From Enterococcus_I eurekensis (GTDB taxonomy: Bacteria > Bacillota > Bacilli > Lactobacillales > Enterococcaceae), in contig NZ_JBHSGT010000013.1 of assembly GCF_042654605.1 (NCBI RefSeq), positions 1 to 64,000 on the forward strand: 64,000 nt of DNA. The letters are read 5' to 3'. A model generated the notes under the pieces. It was not told where the DNA came from, made no database searches, and saw only the letters and a list, made by a program, of their open reading frames with translations. A program made the position numbers and the translations under genes. Shown here one piece after another: positions 58,607 to 64,000 of the stretch (positions are counted from its first letter, which is position 1; every line of letters begins with the position of its first letter).

Positions 58607-60124
58607 TTAAATATAATACAAGTTTTTTGATGGGAAGTTTGGATCACAAGTAGATGAAATTCCTAAACTACGTAAAACTTGTTCGTCATCTTTGTTTAAA
58701 ATAACGGTTGAATGAGCTTGTCCATCTTTTAATTCACTTAATTTTCCGTAAGCTAATTGCGCTGTCGGATTGGTTACCGCACTAATCGATAAGGCAATTA
58801 AAATTTCAGAAATATTTAAAGAAGTCACTCGGCCATCTAATTCTTTAGTTTTTAACTTTTGAATGGGTTCTAAAATATTTGGTGATAATAATAAAATCTC
58901 ATCACTAATATTGGCTAATGTTTTAATTGCGTTAAGTAAAGCTGACGCACTCGCATCCATTAGTTCTGAACCACGCCCCGTAATAATCGTACCATCGGTT
59001 AACTCCAAGGCCATAACTGGTGGAGTAAACTCTTGGTCCCATTCAGGTAAGCTCTTTAAGCGTTCTGAATACTGACGAGCTGGTGCCACACAATTACGAT
59101 CTTCTGGTTTCAAATCAAGTTCTTCCATAATGATTTGCATCCGATTTAAGGCATCAATATCGGTTAAGCCTTTTTTATAGTTACTTTCAGTTTCAAAATA
59201 ACGACGAATAATTTCTTGTCTAGCAGCTTCTTGTACAATCTCATCATCAATAATCCCAAAACCAATTCGATTAACGCCCATATCAGTTGGTGAATGGAAT
59301 TCTGCTTCACGACCGGTAATACGTTCGATGGTTCGTTTAATAATTGGGAAAGTTTCAATGTCACGATTATAGTTAATGGCTACTTTTCCATAATAATCAT
59401 AATGGAAAGAGTCAATCATATTAACATCTTTTAAATCAACCGTTGCTGCTTCATAAGCAATATTGACTGGGTGTTTTAACGGAATATTCCAAACAGGGAA
59501 AGTCTCAAATTTTGAATAACCACCCGTATGCCCATAACGACTTTCATGATAAAGTTGATTCAAGCAAGTTGCTAATTTTCCACTCCCTGCTCCAGGTCCT
59601 GTCACGACAACAATTGGTTTCGTTGTTGGAATATATTCATTTTGTCCAAAACCTTCATCGCTAACAATTTGATCAACATTGACTGGGTAACCTTCAATCT
59701 CACGATGTGTGTAAACTTTCATCCCACGTTGACGCAACTTATTCATAAAGATTTTTGTTGATGGTTGTCCATTATAACGAGTAATCACGACACTGTTAAC
59801 GGCTAATTCATAGTCACTCAACTCATCAATCAAACGTAAAATATCCATATCATACGTGATACCATAATCCCCACGAATTTTATTACGCTCGATATCACCT
59901 GCGTAAACACAAATGATGATTTCCGTTTTGTCTTTTAATTTGTGTAGTAATTTAATTTTTGCATCTTCATCAAAACCAGGTAACACGCGTTTTGCGTGCA
60001 TGTCACCAATTAATTTCCCACCAAACTCCAAGTACAATTTGTCGTAATTGTTCACGCGTTCTAAAATATACTTCGATTGCTCTTCGATATACTTCTGTGG
60101 ATCAAACCCAATTTTCTTTGCCAT
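58607..60124 (-). CDS. DUF1846 domain protein
   Basis: 505 residues. The family start MAKKIGFDPQKYIEEQSKYILERV, then DKLYLEFGGKLIGDMHAKRVLPGFD and IVVVTGPGAGSGKLATCLNQLYHE, which contains a P-loop-like GPGAGSGK. DUF1846 proteins are widespread in Firmicutes and of unknown function; structures suggest a nucleotide-binding fold. The ATG at 60124 is used because GAGGGG lies upstream; the frame extends six codons more. Monocistronic. Confidence 0.9.
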   Translation of the reverse strand: MAKKIGFDPQKYIEEQSKYILERVNNYDKLYLEFGGKLIGDMHAKRVLPGFDEDAKIKLLHKLKDKTEIIICVYAGDIERNKIRGDYGITYDMDILRLIDELSDYELAVNSVVITRYNGQPSTKIFMNKLRQRGMKVYTHREIEGYPVNVDQIVSDEGFGQNEYIPTTKPIVVVTGPGAGSGKLATCLNQLYHESRYGHTGGYSKFETFPVWNIPLKHPVNIAYEAATVDLKDVNMIDSFHYDYYGKVAINYNRDIETFPIIKRTIERITGREAEFHSPTDMGVNRIGFGIIDDEIVQEAARQEIIRRYFETESNYKKGLTDIDALNRMQIIMEELDLKPEDRNCVAPARQYSERLKSLPEWDQEFTPPVMALELTDGTIITGRGSELMDASASALLNAIKTLANISDEILLLSPNILEPIQKLKTKELDGRVTSLNISEILIALSISAVTNPTAQLAYGKLSELKDGQAHSTVILNKDDEQVLRSLGISSTCDPNFPSKNLYYI

Positions 60125-60237
60125 AACATACATACCCCTCATCTATATTGACTCGAAAGAAATGCTCTTTATCCATTCAAACAGAAAACGGGCCAATTGA
60201 CAACTAAAATCGAATAATTTTTAATGAAAAATTAGTT

Positions 60238-62250
60238 TCATTGACGCTCTAAGATAATCGTCTCATAAGCTTTTAACTTGTAAGGGAGTACAAAATGATC
60301 TACTTGTTTTTTCAAAGTTACTTGATGTTGACCATCTCGTGAAATTAAAGTAACTGGAACCTGCTCCAAGTGTTGTTCCTCTGGTAAACAAAGGCGAATT
60401 TCTTCAAAATCATCGAGTGAAAAATTCGTAAAATACAAACGTTGTTCATCTTGTTGAAATTGAACGACAGGCATATCGATTAAATAAGCGACCTTGCTTT
60501 GAGCTAAGAAACGCTTAATAATTTTTTCTTTGTAGTTAATATATTTCCCATCCCACGCATATTTCAAGTGATAACGAATCGGTAAAACAAAGAACTGTCC
60601 AGCAACTTGGGCCATGCCTGTTCCAAAAGCTTCACGATTTTCATTATACAAACTCGTTAAGCATTCGACTTCTGATTCATATTCAACACTTGCCAAGTGA
60701 CCAATTTGTTGCATCACAGTCATTCGTGCTTTAAAGACCCCTTCAATCGCTTCTGATCCATTCCATTCTTCATGCGTATGCTGGCCTGTTTGTGGCACTA
60801 ACCACTCATAATTTTTGGCTTTAATTAAATACGCTAATTGACGTTCAAATAAGATAGCGACACTCGTACCGTCTAATAGAACTTGGTTGTGCTCAAATAA
60901 GGCAATAATCGCCTCATCGCTTAAATTACGTAAAAGTTGGTCGCTAATCGCAACCACTTCTGAATTTAGTTGCTCTTTTTGTTCAATATCCCATAGAGTA
61001 CTATTAATTCCAAACGTCGACAACAATGCTGACCATTCAAACTCACGTGGAAACATTTCCTCTAAACTTTCTTGCTCACCACCATGTCGCGTATAAACCG
61101 TTCTAGGGCTATACAACACTTTCACACCTTTTAATTCATGGCGTTTAATTGGCTTTTGTGCACTGTAATCAAGTAGTTGTTTACTCTCAGCTAAAATCTT
61201 TTGGTGATTATACGACTGAACCACACCATTGCCCATCATGTCGTAAAAATTAAATAAAATCCCTTTGGCTCCGACTAAAAGCGTAGTCTCTAGTTGTAAC
61301 TGGGTAAATTTGTTTGACTTGGCATACATTGAATACATATAGTTTTCTAACTCAGGTAACATGCGTGCATCCGCCCGTAACATATCCGCCACTGGACGAA
61401 CATTTCGATTGAACTCACGAATGTATTTCAACCCTGGAATTTCGTTGTAACTGGGTAAATGTGGACGTGAAGTAGCGGGATGTTCAATTGATAATTTTTC
61501 AAATAAAGCATGCCAGTCTCGACCTTCTAGTGCATGGTATTCCGGTTGCGAAGACATCAAACCAACACGCGTTTCTGGTGAAATTTCGTGAACGGCTTGA
61601 GCGATTGCTTTGGCGATTTGATTCATTTCAAGTGCTACCTGCTCTAAAAAGACCCTGCGTTCCTTAGTGGGTGCTCCTTCTTGGAAAACGCGGGCTACAA
61701 ATGCTTCGCGCGATAAATTGTCACCCAATTTTTGATTAAAAATAGCCATATGTCCTTCACAAAAACAGCCAAAAGTAAGTGGCTTATGATTGAAATGGCG
61801 AAAATCATCATCTAACCAAATATGACTTGGTTGAACACTCGCATACATCCCGTAAATTTCAGCGATATATTCGACAAATTTCGGATCTGCCGGACAAGCT
61901 ACCGCTGTTGCTTTAACGCCTTGGTAATCCACCATCGTCCGAAACTTAAAATCTTCTGTTAAGTGACGGCCACGATCACTATATAGTAAGTTCGTCCATG
62001 GATTCATCGAAATTGTAACGGGTTCGTCTTTTAAGTCCTCCATAAAACGTCGTGTGATTGCTAACCACGGCTCAACTTGTTTTTTAGTGACATGTCCGAC
62101 ATTTAATTCCTCACTGTTAATAATAAGATTAATATCATCTAGTTTGGCTTCATGAGTCAATTGTTTCAGTTCATCCATCTTTGTTTGGTCCCAATAATGT
62201 GGATCAATTCCTAACCGTAATGAATAGATATATTTTTCAGATGCTGTCAT
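60238..62250 (-). CDS. Large putative TIM-barrel glycoside hydrolase-like protein
   Basis: 670 residues, no signal peptide. An N-terminal barrel-like half contains SHIWLDDDFRHFNHKPLTFGCFCEGH and YNEIPGLKYIREFNRNV, acidic-rich patterns seen in GH-A type sugar hydrolases. A middle part (about 375-500) resembles the GATase-like domain found in beta-galactosidases of family GH42. The C-terminal part ends in a beta-sandwich-like stretch (YKLKAYETIILERQ). I cannot assign a glycoside hydrolase family or substrate, and no sugar transporter is adjacent. GGAAGA precedes the ATG. Confidence 0.55.
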   Translation of the reverse strand: MTASEKYIYSLRLGIDPHYWDQTKMDELKQLTHEAKLDDINLIINSEELNVGHVTKKQVEPWLAITRRFMEDLKDEPVTISMNPWTNLLYSDRGRHLTEDFKFRTMVDYQGVKATAVACPADPKFVEYIAEIYGMYASVQPSHIWLDDDFRHFNHKPLTFGCFCEGHMAIFNQKLGDNLSREAFVARVFQEGAPTKERRVFLEQVALEMNQIAKAIAQAVHEISPETRVGLMSSQPEYHALEGRDWHALFEKLSIEHPATSRPHLPSYNEIPGLKYIREFNRNVRPVADMLRADARMLPELENYMYSMYAKSNKFTQLQLETTLLVGAKGILFNFYDMMGNGVVQSYNHQKILAESKQLLDYSAQKPIKRHELKGVKVLYSPRTVYTRHGGEQESLEEMFPREFEWSALLSTFGINSTLWDIEQKEQLNSEVVAISDQLLRNLSDEAIIALFEHNQVLLDGTSVAILFERQLAYLIKAKNYEWLVPQTGQHTHEEWNGSEAIEGVFKARMTVMQQIGHLASVEYESEVECLTSLYNENREAFGTGMAQVAGQFFVLPIRYHLKYAWDGKYINYKEKIIKRFLAQSKVAYLIDMPVVQFQQDEQRLYFTNFSLDDFEEIRLCLPEEQHLEQVPVTLISRDGQHQVTLKKQVDHFVLPYKLKAYETIILERQ

Positions 62251-62468
62251 ACGTCGCTTCTTCCATTTATTTTACTCACTTTATCATAATGAATCCTGCT
62301 AAAAATGACCATCGAATATTAATGATTTTCATGGACTATCTTCCTTTTCAAAAAATATTTAAGCTTTAATTGTCTGTACAAGAAAAATGGGATTGCCCTA
62401 AGTCTAATACTCAGTAAGACAAAGATAGTATGAAAGTATCGAGCATAAAGTCGAGGCCAAAAAGCTTT

Positions 62469-62514
62469 TAACTGTGGGTGTTAAGTAGTTATTCTAATTA
62501 ATAACTGACAGTTA
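62469..62514. other. Long imperfect stem-loop in a gene-free stretch
   Basis: TAACTGT (62469-62475) pairs with ACAGTTA (62508-62514), and inside it AGTTATT (62487-62493) pairs with AATAACT (62500-62506). It lies in the roughly 460-bp gap between the GH-like gene and the tetR remnant. No T-run follows. Apart from this and the tetR operator at the right end, I see nothing in the gap. Confidence 0.5.
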
Positions 62515-62647
62515 CAATAGTGTTCTTAGAAATCCCCCACTTCTAAATAAAGTGAAGCATAGGTAATTCAAGATTATTTTCATGTATCACAAAAATCCTT
62601 AATCATATCTATCGACTTCTCCATTTTGATATGATAAATTTATAAAG

Positions 62648-62662
62648 GTGACAAAATGTCAC
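62648..62662 (+). promoter_or_regulatory. Palindrome, probable operator for the TetR-type regulator
   Basis: GTGACA-AAA-TGTCAC, a perfect 15-bp palindrome about 50 bp before the tetR start and near the expected transcription start. It is a fitting TetR-family autoregulatory site. Confidence 0.55.
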
Positions 62663-62713
62663 TAAAGAAATCACCTAGAAAATCAGCTCACATCCCACGA
62701 AAGGAGAATTACT

Positions 62714-63314
62714 TTGCCGATAGAACGTCAATCTCGTATTGAAACCATTCTCTTAGATATTTTCTCTGAAAAACATCTAAGCCAAGTCAACGTTTCAGAA
62801 ATTGTCGAAAAAATGTAAATGTCCCGTGGTAGTTTTTATAAATATTTCGAAGATTTAGAAGATGCTTATCAATATATCATCAAAAAAAATTCAGCTATTA
62901 TTCATCAAGATATTCTCCGTTACGCGATGATGCATGAGTCTAATTTTTTTCAGGGGAATTCGTGACTATTTTACTTGGTGTGATGCACTTGAGCGAACGA
63001 GTAATTATTGGAAAGGTCTTGTGTTACTGACACGTGTTAATCACCAATCGACTGTCAGAAAAAGTGACTTCAAAAAAGATTCTATCTATGCTAAGCAATG
63101 GATAGCTCTACTGAAAAAGAACCATTATCATGTCGACTCAAAAGAAGAAGCTGTTGCTTTATTATCTTTTATGACCGAAATGATCATTGATTCTTTAACC
63201 AACTGGATTATCAATCAGTCGGATACCCAAGATTTTCTGAGAGACTTTGACTATCGAGTTAAATGGCTAACTCAAGGAATAACAGACAAAAAGAAAGAGG
63301 ATGACGAACAATGA
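62714..63314 (+). pseudogene. TetR family regulator, broken by a stop codon and a frameshift
   Basis: The TTG at 62714 follows AAAGGAG. Thirty-four codons read as a TetR HTH start (VNVSEIVEKM), then TAA at 62816-62818 interrupts what should continue MSRGSFYKYFEDLEDAYQYI. The reading is restored after the stop, then lost again at a run of seven T (62944-62950), and resumes in the +1 frame as RGIRDYFTWCDALER down to 63314. One T inserted in the run would explain the second lesion. The C-terminal part could still be read from 62934. It overlaps the DUF2871 gene start (ATGATG). Either the gene is dead or both sites are sequencing errors. Confidence 0.82.
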
Positions 63315-63730
63315 TGAACAAATTAGCAAGAGCAAGTATGACGTATACAATTTTAGGTTTATTGGCTGGACTATTTTACCGTGAGTTTACAAAAATGAAT
63401 GACTTTACTGGGACAACACAACTAAGTGTTTTACATACGCACTTACTCATTTTAGGAATGTTTTTCTTCTTAATTGTATTACTTTTAGATAATGCGTTTC
63501 ATTTATCAGCTGAAAAAAACTTCAAAAAATTCTACATTTTCTACAACAGTGGTTTCGGTTTAACTGTTTTAATGATGATTATTCATGGAATCATGCAAGT
63601 ACTTGATAAATCCGATCATGCAGCAATTAGCGGAATGGCTGGTTTAGGGCATATTATCCTATCAGTTGGTATTTTTTTCTTCTTCCAATCATTATTAAGT
63701 GCGGTTAAGAAAAAAAACAGCTTAATATAA
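63311..63730 (+). CDS. DUF2871 membrane protein
   Basis: 139 residues with four helices (about 10-24, 44-62, 80-98 and 108-127). The blocks ASMTYTILGLLAGLFYREFTKMN, LSVLHTHLLILGMFFFLIVLLLD and GLGHIILSVGIFFFF are those of DUF2871, in which conserved His residues sit in the helices. Function is unknown. The start overlaps the end of the tetR reading frame, so the two were one operon and the TetR protein presumably repressed it. With tetR broken, it may be expressed without control. Confidence 0.82.
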   Translation: MMNKLARASMTYTILGLLAGLFYREFTKMNDFTGTTQLSVLHTHLLILGMFFFLIVLLLDNAFHLSAEKNFKKFYIFYNSGFGLTVLMMIIHGIMQVLDKSDHAAISGMAGLGHIILSVGIFFFFQSLLSAVKKKNSLI

Positions 63731-63734
63731 GTAA

Positions 63735-63768
63735 AAAAGAGGTATGACAGCAGTCGCACCCCTTTTAT
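63735..63768 (+). terminator. Probable terminator of the DUF2871 gene
   Basis: AAAAGAGGT and ACCCCTTTT arms with an inner GAC/GTC pair, ending in TTTTATATTT. Confidence 0.55.
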
Positions 63769-63784
63769 ATTTCAGATATTTTTT

Positions 63785-64000
63785 TAGGTTGAATAATATT
63801 TGGTGTTGATGGAAAAATCTCATAGAGATTTTCTTTCAGCACTTTTTTAATTTTGACGACAAAAAGAGACCTCAAACTGATAAAATGTAGTCGGCTAAAA
63901 CAAACACGATCAGGAGTGAAGCCCCATGGACAATAGTACTAGAAAAATGCTTGGATTAACAGATGAAAATATTACTTTCCCAGAAGATTGGTTGAAGGAT
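63785..64000 (+). mobile_element. Left part of an ISL3-family insertion sequence (runs off the window)
   Basis: The stretch before the transposase start holds a short hairpin, AAAATCTC and GAGATTTT (63815-63833), typical near insertion sequence ends where it blocks read-in transcription. The exact left inverted repeat cannot be fixed without the right end; the boundary given is approximate. Confidence 0.55.
63926..64000 (+). CDS. ISL3-family transposase, N-terminal fragment
   Basis: The first 25 residues are visible: MDNSTRKMLGLTDENITFPE and then DWLKD at the window edge. The x-R-K-x-L-G-L/I-x-D-x-N-I-T-F pattern is that of ISL3-type transposases. AGGAGTG lies eight bases before the ATG. Partial at the 3' end only because the window stops. 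Confidence 0.7.
   Translation, partial: MDNSTRKMLGLTDENITFPEDWLKD

Noticed and set aside
62934..63314. Independent 126-residue protein at the end of tetR
   Set aside because: Its residues continue the TetR C-terminal domain seen before the frameshift; it has no ribosome binding site of its own, so it is treated as part of the pseudogene.

Overview
The window is low-GC Firmicutes DNA, most likely from Lactobacillales close to Enterococcaceae or Vagococcus/Carnobacterium. The grounds are AT-rich intergenic DNA, strong AAGGAGG-type ribosome binding sites, frequent TTG and GTG starts, a DUF3013 gene beside prmA, a rel-dtd pair, a Bce-type two-component system with its ABC transporter, a tyrosine T-box and an ISL3-type transposase. 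I cannot name a species. Coding density is high. There are no tRNA or rRNA genes, no prophage and no CRISPR array.

Region by region. 0-5 kb is a minus-strand housekeeping block: DUF3013, prmA and rsmE, then rel and dtd behind their own promoter and a terminator-like leader hairpin. 5.2-6.9 kb carries rarA and a probable 6S RNA. 6.9-12.3 kb has psiE (its 3' end runs into a hairpin repeat), a universal stress protein, a YitT protein, a lipoprotein and a P1B-type metal ATPase. 12.5-14.6 kb is an MhqR-type quinone-stress operon with a near-perfect operator. 14.7-17.7 kb is an XRE regulator with an ABC exporter laid out like yxlEFG. 17.9-19.7 kb is an NhaC-family antiporter under a T-box whose specifier reads UAC (Tyr). 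19.8-26.2 kb holds DUF924, a 59-residue membrane protein, Ohr, a GNAT, a GRP sugar transporter, an APC permease and a MutS2-like protein without an Smr domain. 26.6-32.6 kb links an iron exporter (FetAB) to a BceRS-like two-component system and a BceAB-like transporter. 34.2-42.1 kb is the arginine operon argGHCJBDF with an ARG box; its argC is the unusual short type. 42.4-46.0 kb is a beta-aspartyl peptidase and a YfcC transporter separated by a 0.6-kb array of palindromic repeats. 46-50.8 kb has a PBP5-type carboxypeptidase, two regulators and an orphan CofE-like ligase. 51.4-54.4 kb is a cytosolic ApbE flavinylation cassette. 54.5-64 kb has a DUF368 lipid-carrier flippase candidate, an ECF sigma/anti-sigma pair, DUF1846, an unclassified large TIM-barrel-like enzyme, a broken tetR beside a DUF2871 gene, and the start of an ISL3-type insertion sequence.

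Two things stand out. First, apbE lies with two NAD(P)H:FMN reductase-like genes, and the larger one ends in two tandem ApbE-type flavinylation motifs (residues 374-380 and 389-395) after a PAS domain. None of the three proteins has a signal peptide, so this looks like a small intracellular covalent-flavin redox system. It has a consensus promoter overlapped downstream by a Rex-like palindrome. Second, a family of roughly 120-bp stem-loop repeats with conserved GAAATAAG/CTTATTTC arms and a conserved loop occurs at three loci, including an A-B-A-B-A array directly against the start of the peptidase gene.
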